From positions 434,001 to 498,000 of the forward strand of contig NZ_SCOU01000002.1 in assembly GCF_005502435.1 (NCBI RefSeq): a stretch of 64,000 nt of DNA, in the 5' to 3' direction. Source of the DNA: Methylobacillus flagellatus. GTDB taxonomy: Bacteria > Pseudomonadota > Gammaproteobacteria > Burkholderiales > Methylophilaceae. Numbering within the stretch: the stretch's first letter is position 1; each line of letters opens with the position of its first letter. The notes below the pieces were generated by a model that searched no databases, was not told where the DNA came from, and saw only the letters and a program-made list of their open reading frames with translations. The position numbers and the translations under genes were made by a program. Shown piece after piece: positions 1 to 8,586 of this stretch.

Positions 1-815
1 CTGGCCGCATCGCCATGGCGGGCGGGGTCGCGCTCAATGTGAAATTGAATCAGCGCATCATCGCCATGCCGGGCGTGAAAGAGTTGTTCGTGCAGCCGGC
101 GTCAGGCGATGCCGGGACTTCGCTGGGCGCTGCCAGCTTCGTCGCGGCTCAACGTGGTGAGCCGCTGGAGGCCATGCCGCATGCTTACCTGGGCCCGTCC
201 TTCACCACCGAAGAATGCCTGGCGGCCTGTGCTGCACACCCTTCCAAGCCGGTGTTCAAGCGTATAGCCGACGCTGCAGCGACGGGTGCCGAACTGCTGG
301 CGAATGGTCATCCGCTGGCCTGGTTCCAGGGGCGCATGGAGTTCGGCCCGCGTGCGCTGGGCTGTCGCAGTATCCTGGGTGACCCCAGCCACCCTGGCGT
401 GGCGGACCGCATCAATGCCCAGATCAAGTACCGCGAGCGCTGGCGTCCATTTTGTCCTTCCATGCTGGACCGGGCGGCGGAGGATATTCTGCAGACGGCC
501 CATCCAGCGCCTTACATGACCTTTACCTTTGATGTGGCAGAGCATTGGAAGTCGCGTATCCCAGAAGTGGTGCATGAGGATGGCACGGCGCGCGCTCAAG
601 TGGTGACCCGCGCTACCAATCCACGCTATTACGCGCTGATCGAAGCGCTGGAACAGCGCCGCAATGTGCCGGTGGTGCTGAACACCTCACTCAACCGTCG
701 TGGCGAACCCATGATCTGCAGCCCTAAGGATGCGCTCGACATGTTTTTTGGCTGTGATCTGGAATACCTGATCATGGAAGATGTGCTGGTTCAAAAAACG
801 CCTGATAATACTTAA
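1..815 (+). CDS. Carbamoyltransferase (NodU/CmcH family), 5'-truncated
   Basis: The reading frame is open from base 3 to the stop at 813-815, so the N-terminal part lies outside the window and the ATG at 15 is internal. The visible 270 residues are the C-terminal half of a NodU/CmcH-type O-carbamoyltransferase. AGGVALNVKLN is the family's central glycine-rich motif. QGRMEFGPRALGCRSIL and the following DRINAQIKYRERWRPFCPS are the conserved YrdC-like/C-terminal signatures. VVLNTSLNRRGEP is near the end. These enzymes transfer a carbamoyl group from carbamoyl phosphate to a sugar hydroxyl. The gene is followed 14 bp later by a glycosyltransferase and other polysaccharide genes, so a surface-glycan carbamoylation role is inferred; the exact acceptor is unknown. 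Confidence 0.85.
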   Translation, partial: GRIAMAGGVALNVKLNQRIIAMPGVKELFVQPASGDAGTSLGAASFVAAQRGEPLEAMPHAYLGPSFTTEECLAACAAHPSKPVFKRIADAAATGAELLANGHPLAWFQGRMEFGPRALGCRSILGDPSHPGVADRINAQIKYRERWRPFCPSMLDRAAEDILQTAHPAPYMTFTFDVAEHWKSRIPEVVHEDGTARAQVVTRATNPRYYALIEALEQRRNVPVVLNTSLNRRGEPMICSPKDALDMFFGCDLEYLIMEDVLVQKTPDNT

Positions 816-829
816 TCTGAGGTTCACTT

Positions 830-1567
830 TTGACGTCCCCTAATGTTTATCCGGCACAGTTGTCGGTGGTGGTGCCTGTTCGCAATGAAGCGGACAACGT
901 GGCCGACTTGATCGGTGAGATATCTCTCGCGCTGGAAGGCCTGCTCGAATACGAGATCATCTATGTCGATGACGGCAGTACTGATCCAACCTTGCTCCGC
1001 TTGTTAGCGGTCCGTCAGCAACAACCGCGTTTACGCATCATCAGTCATGCGGCCAGTTGTGGACAGAGCACGGCGGTACGCAGCGGCGTCAAGGCGGCGC
1101 GCTTTGACTGGGTCGTGACCCTGGATGGTGACGGCCAGAATGATCCGGCCGATATTCCCAAGCTGTTGGCAGCACTGGCACCCGGTGTCGAGTTGGTGGG
1201 TGGCAACCGTCGCCATAGCCGCAAGGACACCTGGATCAAGCGTCTCTCTTCACGCGTCGCAAATGCGGTGCGCTCGCGCATGCTCAACGATGAGACTCCA
1301 GACAGTGGCTGCGGCCTGAAACTGTTCCCGCGTGCCGTTTTCCTCGATCTGCCGTATTTTGACCATATGCATCGCTTTTTGCCTGCTTTGATCAAGCGTC
1401 ATGGTGGTTTGGTGGTGTCGGTACCGGTTGGTCACAGACAGCGTGAACACGGTCGCTCCAATTACGGTACGCTGGATCGCTTGCTGGTAGGTATCGTCGA
1501 CCTGTTCGGCGTTGCCTGGTTGCAGCGCAGAGCCAAGTTGCCCGTGGCGACTGAAAAAGCATCATAA
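830..1567 (+). CDS. Family 2 glycosyltransferase (dolichyl-phosphate mannosyltransferase-like)
   Basis: A 245-residue GT-A fold glycosyltransferase. SVVVPVRNEADNV is near residue 12, the nucleotide-binding YVDDGSTD near 45 and the metal-binding LDGDGQNDP (DxD) near 98. It resembles the Dpm1/ArnC-like group that loads sugars onto polyprenyl phosphate, but it ends without the C-terminal membrane helices of ArnC, so it should be soluble or peripherally bound. The start chosen is TTG at 830, with a GAGG Shine-Dalgarno 7 bases upstream; no upstream ATG is in frame. It lies between a carbamoyltransferase and a LAB_N protein and is probably co-transcribed with both. The donor sugar cannot be read from the sequence. 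Confidence 0.85.
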   Translation: MTSPNVYPAQLSVVVPVRNEADNVADLIGEISLALEGLLEYEIIYVDDGSTDPTLLRLLAVRQQQPRLRIISHAASCGQSTAVRSGVKAARFDWVVTLDGDGQNDPADIPKLLAALAPGVELVGGNRRHSRKDTWIKRLSSRVANAVRSRMLNDETPDSGCGLKLFPRAVFLDLPYFDHMHRFLPALIKRHGGLVVSVPVGHRQREHGRSNYGTLDRLLVGIVDLFGVAWLQRRAKLPVATEKAS

Positions 1568-1588
1568 GAACCACAGGAAAGCGCGCAT

Positions 1589-1936
1589 ATGGACCAGGGC
1601 TTGGGCTATTTTCTCGGACATTTGATACAGGCTATCGAAGATTACATCGCCGGTATGTCGGACACCGACATGATCTGGCTGGGGATAGGTTTGCTGGGAC
1701 AGTCTTTGTTCATGTTGCGTTTCATCGTGCAGTGGATACACAGCGAGCGCCATCAACAAAGCCTGATTCCGGTCAGCTTCTGGTATTTCAGCCTGGTCGG
1801 CGGGCTGACGGTGCTGGCGTATGGCATTCATGATATGGACCCGGTCATCATCCTCGGACAATTGCCGGGAACAGTGGTGTACGCCAGAAACCTGATGTTG
1901 CTGCGTCATGCTGCACGCGAGAATCGTCATCTATGA
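1589..1936 (+). CDS. Lipid A biosynthesis N-terminal (LAB_N) domain membrane protein
   Basis: A 115-residue protein with three hydrophobic stretches (about 28-48, 62-78, 84-98) and the motifs FMLRFIVQWIHSER and SFWYFSLVGG, which characterise the LAB_N (PF07578) domain. LAB_N proteins of this size are typically encoded next to Dpm1-like GT2 enzymes, as here, and are thought to act with them in lipid-linked sugar transfer; their chemistry is not settled. The stop overlaps the next start (ATGA, 1933-1936), so translation is probably coupled to the epimerase. The function in this strain is inferred from neighbours. Confidence 0.8.
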   Translation: MDQGLGYFLGHLIQAIEDYIAGMSDTDMIWLGIGLLGQSLFMLRFIVQWIHSERHQQSLIPVSFWYFSLVGGLTVLAYGIHDMDPVIILGQLPGTVVYARNLMLLRHAARENRHL

Positions 1937-2970
1937 GCGCTACCCTGACCGGTAAGCGCGTGTTGGTCACCGGGGCGGCCGGGTTCATCGGATTCCATCT
2001 GGTGCAGTATTTGCTGGGGCGTGGTGATCAGGTGGTGGGGGTGGATAACCTCAACGATTACTATGATGTGAACCTGAAGTTGGCACGCTTGGCCGATATC
2101 CATGCCCGGCCTGACGCCGCGGCATTCGAGTTCATCAAACTCGATCTGGCCGATCGCACAATGACGGCAGCCTTGTTTGAGCAGCAGCATTTCGATGCTG
2201 TGGTGCATCTGGCTGCACAGGCGGGTGTGCGCTACTCGATCACCAATCCGCAGGCCTACATCGACAGCAATCTGGTCGCATTCGCTAATGTACTTGAAGG
2301 TTGTCGTCATCATCAGATGGCGCATCTGGTGTATGCCAGCTCATCCAGTGTCTACGGGGGCAACACCAAGCTGCCGTTCAGTGAAGTCGATGGCGTCGAT
2401 CATCCGGTCAGCTTGTATGCCGCGACCAAAAAAGCCAACGAGCTGATGGCGCATACCTACAGCCATCTCTACCGCTTGCCAACCACCGGTCTACGCTTCT
2501 TTACCGTATACGGCCCCTGGGGTCGTCCGGATATGTCACCGTTTCTTTTTGCAGACGCTATCCTCAATGAAAAGACATTGAACGTCTTCAATCATGGCGA
2601 CATGATGCGCGATTTCACTTATGTCGACGATATTGTTGAAAGCCTGGTGCGTGTGATGGACAAACCGGCCCAGCCTGACCCGTTGTTTGACGCCGCGTAT
2701 CCTGATCCTGCTCGTAGCCATGCCCCGTACCGCGTGTTCAATATCGGCAATAGTCAACCTGAGCCATTGATGGGCTTTATCGAGACGCTGGAAGCTGCAT
2801 TTGGAAAAGTCGCACAAAAAATCTATCTACCCATGCAGGCCGGAGATGTTCAGCGCACAGCAGCGGATACTAGTACGCTAGAGCAATGGATTGATTTTAA
2901 ACCGCAAACCCCATTGGCTGACGGCATCGCGCGCTTCGCTGACTGGTATCGTACGTATTACGGATACTGA
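1933..2970 (+). CDS. UDP-glucuronate 4-epimerase-like SDR
   Basis: A 345-residue extended short-chain dehydrogenase/reductase. The Rossmann motif GAAGFIG spans residues 14-20, the substrate-side SSSSVYGGNTKLPF is near 136, and the catalytic pair is Y162 and K166 (YAATK). VDNLNDYYDVNLK and LRFFTVYGPWGRPDMSPFLF are hallmarks of the UDP-glucuronate 4-epimerase group (WcaG/Gla/Cap1J-like), which makes UDP-galacturonate. It overlaps the LAB_N gene by 4 bp and closes the polysaccharide cluster. The substrate UDP-glucuronate could come from the UDP-glucose dehydrogenase encoded at 56370-57533. Pentose or glucose epimerisation is less likely but not excluded. Confidence 0.85.
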   Translation: MSATLTGKRVLVTGAAGFIGFHLVQYLLGRGDQVVGVDNLNDYYDVNLKLARLADIHARPDAAAFEFIKLDLADRTMTAALFEQQHFDAVVHLAAQAGVRYSITNPQAYIDSNLVAFANVLEGCRHHQMAHLVYASSSSVYGGNTKLPFSEVDGVDHPVSLYAATKKANELMAHTYSHLYRLPTTGLRFFTVYGPWGRPDMSPFLFADAILNEKTLNVFNHGDMMRDFTYVDDIVESLVRVMDKPAQPDPLFDAAYPDPARSHAPYRVFNIGNSQPEPLMGFIETLEAAFGKVAQKIYLPMQAGDVQRTAADTSTLEQWIDFKPQTPLADGIARFADWYRTYYGY

Positions 2971-3013
2971 ATGATCAAATATGTAGAGAATCTGGGCATT
3001 GCCTGCGTCTGGT

Positions 3014-3042
3014 TTGACGATAGGGGTAGCTTTCTGCATAAT
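3014..3042 (+). promoter_or_regulatory. Probable sigma-70 promoter of edd
   Basis: A -35 box TTGACG (3014-3019), a 17-base spacer and a -10 box CATAAT (3037-3042) preceded by TG (extended -10). It lies 26 bp upstream of the edd start in the gap after the epimerase, so edd appears to have its own promoter rather than riding on the glycan cluster. Confidence 0.6.
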
Positions 3043-3068
3043 CGGAAAGAGTTAATTTTGATAGCGCT

Positions 3069-4889
3069 ATGACTATGAGACAGATCCTGAATGAAGTCAC
3101 TGAGCGCATTCGTGAGCGTAGTGCCCCCACCCGCAAAGCATACCTGCAGCGCATTGAAGACACACTGAAACGTGCGCGTGGTTCGGACCGCATGGGCTGT
3201 GCCAATGTGGCGCATGCCTTCGCAGCGATGCCCGAGAATGACAAATTCCGCATCATTGCCGAAAAAGCCCCGCATATCGGCATCGTGACGGCATACAACG
3301 ACATGTTGTCTGCTCATCAGCCGTATGAGGTCTATCCGGCCATCATCCGTGATGAAGCCAGAAAGCATGGTGCTACCGTGCAGGTGGCTGGTGGTGTGCC
3401 GGCCATGTGTGATGGCATCACCCAGGGTGAGCCCGGTATGGAGCTCAGCCTGTTCTCGCGCGATGTCATTGCCATGAGTACCGCAGTGGCTCTGTCCCAT
3501 GATGTGTTCGACGCTGCCTTGCTGCTGGGCGTATGCGACAAGATCGTGCCTGGCCTGCTGATAGGCGCGCTCAATTTCGGTCATCTGCCCTGTGTGTTCG
3601 TGCCAGCCGGCCCGATGAGTACCGGCATAGACAACACCACCAAGTCCAAGGTGCGCGAGAAGTTCGCTCAAGGTCTGTGTGACCGTGACGAGTTGCTGGC
3701 CTCTGAATCTGCTGCTTACCATGGCGCAGGTACCTGTACCTTCTACGGCACCGCTAACAGCAACCAGATGTTGTTGGAAGCCATGGGCTTGCACGTGCCG
3801 GGCGCCGCTTTCGTGCATCCGCATGATGGCATGCGTGAAGCACTGACACGTGAATCCGTACGTACTGTGCTGTCCAATATCCAGGGACGTCGCTTCACCC
3901 CCATCGGCCAGTTGGTCGATGAGCGTGTGATCGTGAATGCCATCGTGGCCTTGCTAGCCACCGGCGGCAGCACCAACCACTGTATCCATTGGGTGGCGGT
4001 GGCCCGTGCAGCTGGCATCATCATCGACTGGTCAGATTTCTCCAAGTTGTCTCAGGACACGCCGCTGCTGGCGCGCGTCTACCCTAACGGCACGGCAGAC
4101 GTGAACGAGTTCCAGGATGCCGGCGGCCCAAGCTTTGTGATCCGTGAATTGATCGAAGGCGGTTATATGCACGCCGATGTGTCTTCCGTGGTGATCGGTG
4201 GGCTACGTGATTTCTGCAAGAAGCCGGTGATGTTCGACAATGAACTGACCTGGATCGACCTGCCCGAAGAAAGCCCGGACGAGACTATCGTGCGTTCACC
4301 ACGCAAACCGTTCAGCTCTTCCGGTGGCCTGCGTCTGCTGACCGGTAATCTGGGCCGTGCCGTGATCAAGACATCCTCGGTGCCCGAAGACCGCATGATC
4401 ATTGAAGCGCCGGCCATCGTGTTCCACGCCCAGGAAGAATTGCTAGCGGCGTTCGAGCGAGGCGAGCTGGAGAAGGATTTTGTCGCCGTGGTCAGGTTCC
4501 AGGGCCCGCGCGCCAACGGCATGCCGGAACTGCACAAGCTGACCCCCCCTCTGTCGGTACTGCAGGGTAAAGGTTTCAAAGTGGCCATCGTGACCGATGG
4601 CCGTATGAGTGGAGCATCCGGCAAGGTGCCGGCCGCCATCCATGTCAGCCCCGAAGCGCTGGCCAGCGGGCCGATCAGTAAGATCCGCACTGGCGATATC
4701 ATCCGCCTCAATGCCATCGTCGGCACCCTGAACGCGCTGGTCGATCAGGACCAGTGGAACGCACGCAGCCTGCAGACCATGACGGAAGCCGAGCGCAACA
4801 ACAACGGTCACGGCATCGGTCGTGAACTGTTCGGTGGCATGCGTGGCAATGTGCGTTCTGCAGAAGAGGGCGCGGTCACCTGGCTGTAA
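3069..4889 (+). CDS. edd: 6-phosphogluconate dehydratase
   Basis: A 606-residue IlvD/Edd-family dehydratase, the usual length for Edd. It removes water from 6-phosphogluconate to give 2-keto-3-deoxy-6-phosphogluconate, the first committed step of the Entner-Doudoroff pathway. Iron-sulfur cluster cysteines are seen in [10 protein letters not shown] and [12 protein letters not shown], and the family signatures [18 protein letters not shown] and [15 protein letters not shown] are intact. The cognate aldolase eda follows 175 bp downstream, with a hairpin and a 12-bp duplication between them. There is no strong Shine-Dalgarno before either candidate start (ATG 3069 or ATG 3075); the upstream one is used here. 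Edd rather than IlvD is supported by length and by eda next door. Confidence 0.95.
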   Translation: MTMRQILNEVTERIRERSAPTRKAYLQRIEDTLKRARGSDRMGCANVAHAFAAMPENDKFRIIAEKAPHIGIVTAYNDMLSAHQPYEVYPAIIRDEARKHGATVQVAGGVPAMCDGITQGEPGMELSLFSRDVIAMSTAVALSHDVFDAALLLGVCDKIVPGLLIGALNFGHLPCVFVPAGPMSTGIDNTTKSKVREKFAQGLCDRDELLASESAAYHGAGTCTFYGTANSNQMLLEAMGLHVPGAAFVHPHDGMREALTRESVRTVLSNIQGRRFTPIGQLVDERVIVNAIVALLATGGSTNHCIHWVAVARAAGIIIDWSDFSKLSQDTPLLARVYPNGTADVNEFQDAGGPSFVIRELIEGGYMHADVSSVVIGGLRDFCKKPVMFDNELTWIDLPEESPDETIVRSPRKPFSSSGGLRLLTGNLGRAVIKTSSVPEDRMIIEAPAIVFHAQEELLAAFERGELEKDFVAVVRFQGPRANGMPELHKLTPPLSVLQGKGFKVAIVTDGRMSGASGKVPAAIHVSPEALASGPISKIRTGDIIRLNAIVGTLNALVDQDQWNARSLQTMTEAERNNNGHGIGRELFGGMRGNVRSAEEGAVTWL

Positions 4890-4911
4890 CTGCTCCAGGA
4901 TCAACCGACTT

Positions 4912-4950
4912 CATCGCCATGTGTGCCAAGTGCTGGCAGGCATGGCGATG
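4912..4950. repeat. Inverted repeat in the edd-eda gap
   Basis: Perfect 10-bp arms CATCGCCATG (4912-4921) and CATGGCGATG (4941-4950), with a second nested pair TGCCA/TGGCA (4924-4928, 4934-4938). The transcript would form a long stem-loop just after edd. No U-run follows, so it is not a classical terminator; it could protect the edd 3' end or attenuate transcription into eda. Confidence 0.6.
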
Positions 4951-4979
4951 TGCGATTGTTGGATCGCCTGATGCCCAAA

Positions 4980-5003
4980 CTATGACATGAGCTATGACAT
5001 GAG
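4980..5003. repeat. 12-bp tandem duplication upstream of eda
   Basis: CTATGACATGAG occurs twice head-to-tail with no mismatch. It lies between the edd-eda hairpin and the eda ribosome binding region. It is one of a series of similar short tandem duplications in the gaps of this window. Confidence 0.8.
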
Positions 5004-5064
5004 CTACGCCAATAGCGATGACAATCCGATTAATTCCGTTCGATAAAACTTTAGAGAGAAAAGC

Positions 5065-5691
5065 ATGAACACATTAGATTTGGCCAAGCACGGTCCTGTC
5101 ATTCCAGTCATCGTCATCAACAAGGTGGAAGATGCTGTTCCCATGGCAGAAGCCCTGCTTGAAGGTGGTATCCGCGTACTGGAAGTGACCCTGCGTTCTT
5201 CCTGTGCACTGCAAGCCATGGAAGCCATCGCCAAATCTGTGCCGGATGCGATCCTGGGTTCTGGTACGGTGCGTAACATCGCCGATGCGCAAGCGTCCAA
5301 GGACGCGGGTTGCCAATTCGCGGTCAGCCCAGGCTACACCAGCGAGCTGGGTAAAGCCGCGCGTGCCATGGGCCTGCCCTTGTTGCCTGGCGTTTCTACC
5401 GGTAGCGAGATCATGCAAGCCAATGCCGACGACTACTTCTTCCTCAAGCTGTTCCCAGCGGTGGCCGTCGGTGGCATCAACCTGCTCAAGGGCTTTTCAG
5501 GCCCGTTCGGCGACGTGAAATTCTGCCCTACCGGTGGTGTGACCCCAGAGTCCGCCCCTCAATTTCTGGCACTGCCTAACGTGGTGGTATGTGGTGGTAC
5601 CTGGCTGACCCCCGCCGATGCGGTTGCTGCCAAGAACTGGGCACACATCACCAAACTGGCACGTGAAGCCAGCGCCATCAAAGCGGCTTAA
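5065..5691 (+). CDS. eda: KDPG aldolase (2-keto-3-deoxy-6-phosphogluconate aldolase)
   Basis: A 208-residue class I aldolase that splits KDPG into pyruvate and glyceraldehyde 3-phosphate, completing the Entner-Doudoroff route. The Schiff-base lysine is K128 in FFLKLFPA, with the phosphate-binding GGVTPE near 157 and the catalytic glutamate in RVLEVTLRS near residue 40. The start ATG 5065 follows TTTAGAGAGAAAAGC, a purine-rich ribosome binding region. A weak possible promoter (ATGACA, 18-base spacer, GATAAA) lies upstream, so eda may be transcribed both from edd and on its own. A strong hairpin terminator follows at 5710-5750. Confidence 0.95.
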   Translation: MNTLDLAKHGPVIPVIVINKVEDAVPMAEALLEGGIRVLEVTLRSSCALQAMEAIAKSVPDAILGSGTVRNIADAQASKDAGCQFAVSPGYTSELGKAARAMGLPLLPGVSTGSEIMQANADDYFFLKLFPAVAVGGINLLKGFSGPFGDVKFCPTGGVTPESAPQFLALPNVVVCGGTWLTPADAVAAKNWAHITKLAREASAIKAA

Positions 5692-5709
5692 GCTTTGGCA
5701 TGACACCAG

Positions 5710-5750
5710 CGGCGGTGGCAGTGAAAACTGCCACCGCCGTTTCATTTTCA
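5710..5750 (+). terminator. Rho-independent terminator after eda
   Basis: A 13-bp GC-rich perfect stem (5710-5722 with 5727-5739) closed by a GAAA tetraloop and followed by a T-rich tail (TTTCATTTTC). It ends the edd-eda transcript. Confidence 0.85.
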
Positions 5751-5765
5751 TAAAATGTACAGGAC

Positions 5766-6440
5766 ATGATGGCACCTGATCTCAAGGCTTTAGCCAAGTA
5801 CCGCATGCTGGTGTTCGATTGTGACGGTGTGGTCCTTGATTCCAATCAAGTCAAGATCCAGGCCTATTACGACACGGCCATGGCCTATGGCGCCACGCCT
5901 GTGCAGGCACAAGCTTTGGTCGACCACCATATTGCCTTGGGTGGTATCTCGCGCTACCCTAAATTCGAGTATTTTCTGCGCACGATATTGCAGCAGACGA
6001 GCACGGAAACGGAGATGCAGCGCCTGTTGGGCCTGTTCGCTGCCGAGCTGGAGCATAGCCTGCTGGCGTGTGCTGTGGCCCCCGGTCTGGAACAGCTAAG
6101 AACCCTGCTACCGGATACGCGCTGGATGATGATCTCCGGCGGCGACCAAGAAGAAGTGCGCGGCGTGATGCATAAGCGAGGACTGGCAGATTATTTTGAC
6201 GCTGGCATCTACGGTAGCCCGGATAACAAAGACACCATACTCGCGCGCGAGATCGCGTCGGGTGCATTGCAGACACCGGCCATCTTTTTCGGTGACAGCC
6301 GCTATGATCATCAGTCCTCCACGCGCGCCGGGCTGGATTTCGTGTTCCTGAGTGACTGGACCGACGTACCTGGTTGGCAGGATTATTGCTCGCAGCATCA
6401 CATCTGCATCATGCAGCGATTGGACCAACTACTGCGATGA
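5766..6440 (+). CDS. HAD-family hydrolase
   Basis: A 224-residue haloacid dehalogenase superfamily phosphatase. Motif I is FDCDGVVLDSN, with nucleophile D18 and acid D20. Motif II is MISGGDQEEV near 120, the conserved lysine is in PDNKDTIL near 155, and motif IV is IFFGDSRYD near 177. The helical cap between motifs I and II places it in the beta-phosphoglucomutase/Gph-like subgroup. It probably dephosphorylates a small phosphorylated metabolite, but the substrate cannot be told. It sits alone after the eda terminator and before a 336-bp gap; related HADs occur in surface-sugar loci. Confidence 0.8.
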   Translation: MMAPDLKALAKYRMLVFDCDGVVLDSNQVKIQAYYDTAMAYGATPVQAQALVDHHIALGGISRYPKFEYFLRTILQQTSTETEMQRLLGLFAAELEHSLLACAVAPGLEQLRTLLPDTRWMMISGGDQEEVRGVMHKRGLADYFDAGIYGSPDNKDTILAREIASGALQTPAIFFGDSRYDHQSSTRAGLDFVFLSDWTDVPGWQDYCSQHHICIMQRLDQLLR

Positions 6441-6776
6441 AGCAGCCTTTACGGCAAAGTGGGCAACATGGTTATTGATTGGATCCAGCTACTTTCGAGA
6501 GGCTGTGAGTTGGGGCAGCCGCAATCGAAAAAGGCCGTCATGGTTTCAAGATGCCGAGGCTGGGCGATGTCAAAATACTGAAAATGATTCGCATCGTCCA
6601 TCGGATCAGTACTGTATTGTTGTGCCAGACACGTCTACTGCAACGCTGAGCGCTCTAATGTGCCCCGGCCACCAACTCAGTTGGATCGAAATTTCGGATA
6701 CGCGCTTATTTTCTCGTCTGCTGGTCGGTCGTATGCAACAGACTCTTGCAATAACAGCGACACTGTCACCGCAGGT
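6441..6776. other. Gene-free gap, possibly decayed sequence
   Basis: 336 bp between the HAD gene and the minus-strand hydrolase. Open frames here are short (for example 6469 to about 6582) and give no recognisable protein. Base composition looks nearer 50% GC than the flanks. I see no clear terminator, tRNA or IS end. It may be the eroded edge of the small accessory patch that follows. Confidence 0.5.
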
Positions 6777-7505
6777 TTAAAGAGTTTCCTCCAGCAGCAG
6801 CTTGTGTAGCTTGCCGCTGTCGCGCAGATGCTTGACCAGGCCGTGCCCGCCAGCTTCATGTATACATAGACGAACGTTGCTGAACGATTCCAGGTGTTTG
6901 GCATGCTTCATATCCAAGCTATCATCGTTAGATACATGGATGGTCACTGATGTCGCTTGTTTTGCATGGAGTAGCACCTCGGCAAGGTCGAAGTAGCGTA
7001 CTTGTCCCAGTGTGGTCAGGTAAGTAGACAAAATCTGCCGTTGCCACCGGTAATCACTGTGCCGGAGTCGCTGCCTGGCCGTGATGAAGGTTTGTGGAGA
7101 AAAGCATACGACGCGGCCGATTCCCAGCAGGTTGGAAAACAAGATAGCAGCGTAGCCCCCCATCGAGTTCCCGATGAACACCACCTGTGTTGGCTGGATT
7201 CTGGTGATGGTGTCACGCAGGTACCGTACCGTACCGGCGATGTCGTTCGAAATGCCGGCAAGCCCGGCGTGATACCAGCGCTGCGACAGGTCGCGGAAAA
7301 AGATGCGACTTTCCTGCAGCATGCTACAGCTTTTGTAGAACTCGAACGGTGGCATACCCAGCGCGCCTTTGATCCCCCCAAACACCAGGAACAAGGTGCT
7401 CGAGCCGTCTACCAGTTGCTCTTCTACTGCAACGAGTGGGCCGTCCGTGGTTGTCCGCACTGACGCCGGTTTGCTTTGCTTAGGCGTGTGTATCATTGCG
7501 TACAT
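6777..7505 (-). CDS. Putative alpha/beta-hydrolase
   Basis: A 242-residue protein with a nucleophile elbow GNSMGG (S114), a hydrophobic beta-strand before it (TQVVFIGNS) and a C-terminal histidine in EAGGHGLVKHL. This is the order expected of a Ser-Asp-His alpha/beta-hydrolase; the acid is probably in HVSNDDSLDM. VFGGIKGALGMPPFEF near residue 42 may form the oxyanion loop. There is no signal peptide, so it should be cytoplasmic. It overlaps the upstream sulfotransferase gene by 26 bp and is surely co-transcribed with it. No specific substrate family is recognised. An esterase or thioesterase acting on a surface-glycan or lipid intermediate is possible from context only. Confidence 0.65.
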   Translation of the reverse strand: MYAMIHTPKQSKPASVRTTTDGPLVAVEEQLVDGSSTLFLVFGGIKGALGMPPFEFYKSCSMLQESRIFFRDLSQRWYHAGLAGISNDIAGTVRYLRDTITRIQPTQVVFIGNSMGGYAAILFSNLLGIGRVVCFSPQTFITARQRLRHSDYRWQRQILSTYLTTLGQVRYFDLAEVLLHAKQATSVTIHVSNDDSLDMKHAKHLESFSNVRLCIHEAGGHGLVKHLRDSGKLHKLLLEETL

Positions 7506-8340
7506 TAGTCCTGATGCCGTGTCGTAAGCGGTTGATACATTTTCCGAAAGTAGGTGAGATGGAGAGGCGGTACAGTAGTTTTCGCCTGGGCGTGGTGAGA
7601 TAGCGCATCCAGTATTGCTTCCATTTCGGCATCACCTTTTCCGGCTCGTCGCTGTTGTCCGCCACTACATCCTTGAATTCTTCTAACCATTGCTTGTCCA
7701 GCTCATAACCGAGACGTATCAGGATGTCGCTGATGTCGCCGTATTTCTCGACCTGGGCTTTCAGATAGGCTTTGTGTTTGCGCCAGTTGCCTACACTGGC
7801 CGCCGAGATTGGTCGTATCTCCCCGAGAGCGGCTTGCGATTTCTCCGATGGCTTTGCTACGGTGTGAAATTCGCTGAATTTAACGCGGCGCGAAAGGAAT
7901 GGCAGTTGTTGTAACAGCCTGTCTTGAGTGGCATCCGGTGCCGAAACCAGATCTTCGTAGCGTATCGTGATGAAGCGTGGATGCTGACTCAAGCTGTCGG
8001 CGATGGCCTGGTGATCCAACCAAGTACGCAGATTTCCCCATATTTTCTTGTCTTCATTATTTTTGGCGTGGCTGCGGCTTGAGATGGCATCGCGCGGGTC
8101 GCGTAGCAGATAAATAACATATAACTGAGGGTTCACCTTGAGCGGATAAGTCACACGTTCGATGTCATTGGGCTTTTTGGTGCACAGGATCTGATAATCG
8201 TGCGGAAATTCCTTATAGATGCTGTACTCATGCGCGGTGTATGCATCGATGTTGAAGCAGTTGACCATCAGTTCAGTCATCAGCGTGGTGCCGCTGCGTG
8301 GTACGCAGCCTACGATATGGATATGGTATTGGTCAGTCAT
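7480..8340 (-). CDS. Sulfotransferase-family protein
   Basis: About 286 residues from ATG 8340; an in-frame TTG at 8385 would add 15. The N-terminal IVGCVPRSGTTLM is the 5'-phosphosulfate loop that binds PAPS. YLLRDPRDAISSRSH near 93 is the 3'-phosphate-binding strand-helix motif, followed by FITIRYEDLVSAP near 139, a conserved feature of sulfotransferase_1/3-type enzymes. The ATG is preferred because it leaves about ten residues before the PAPS loop, as in the family. It would sulfate a sugar, lipid or peptide; no PAPS-synthesis gene is in the window. It lies between polysaccharide and LPS-core genes in a slightly AT-richer patch, suggesting acquired surface decoration. Confidence 0.75.
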   Translation of the reverse strand: MTDQYHIHIVGCVPRSGTTLMTELMVNCFNIDAYTAHEYSIYKEFPHDYQILCTKKPNDIERVTYPLKVNPQLYVIYLLRDPRDAISSRSHAKNNEDKKIWGNLRTWLDHQAIADSLSQHPRFITIRYEDLVSAPDATQDRLLQQLPFLSRRVKFSEFHTVAKPSEKSQAALGEIRPISAASVGNWRKHKAYLKAQVEKYGDISDILIRLGYELDKQWLEEFKDVVADNSDEPEKVMPKWKQYWMRYLTTPRRKLLYRLSISPTFGKCINRLRHGIRTNVRNDTHA

Positions 8341-8586
8341 GATGGTGTGGGGCCTAGCCCGGTTCGCCTGGGTTGAAATGGACAAGCTTGTGTTCGTTGA
8401 GAAGCTGATGTTGTTGGCATGACGATGCCTTGAGCTGAATAAGGTTGGTTCCGTCTGCTCCAGAAGCAGTCGCTGAAGTTCTTTCCATCGCGTTTTAGCG
8501 GCGAAGACCAGTAAAGTTTTAATGGTGAATGATCAGCCATGAGGATTACCCAACCGACCAGTCCATCTGTGTAGCACAACAGCAGG

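Noticed and set aside
6352-6780. 142-codon plus-strand frame after the HAD gene
   Set aside because: It starts inside the HAD gene and matches no family; Trp/Cys/Ser-rich composition looks random.
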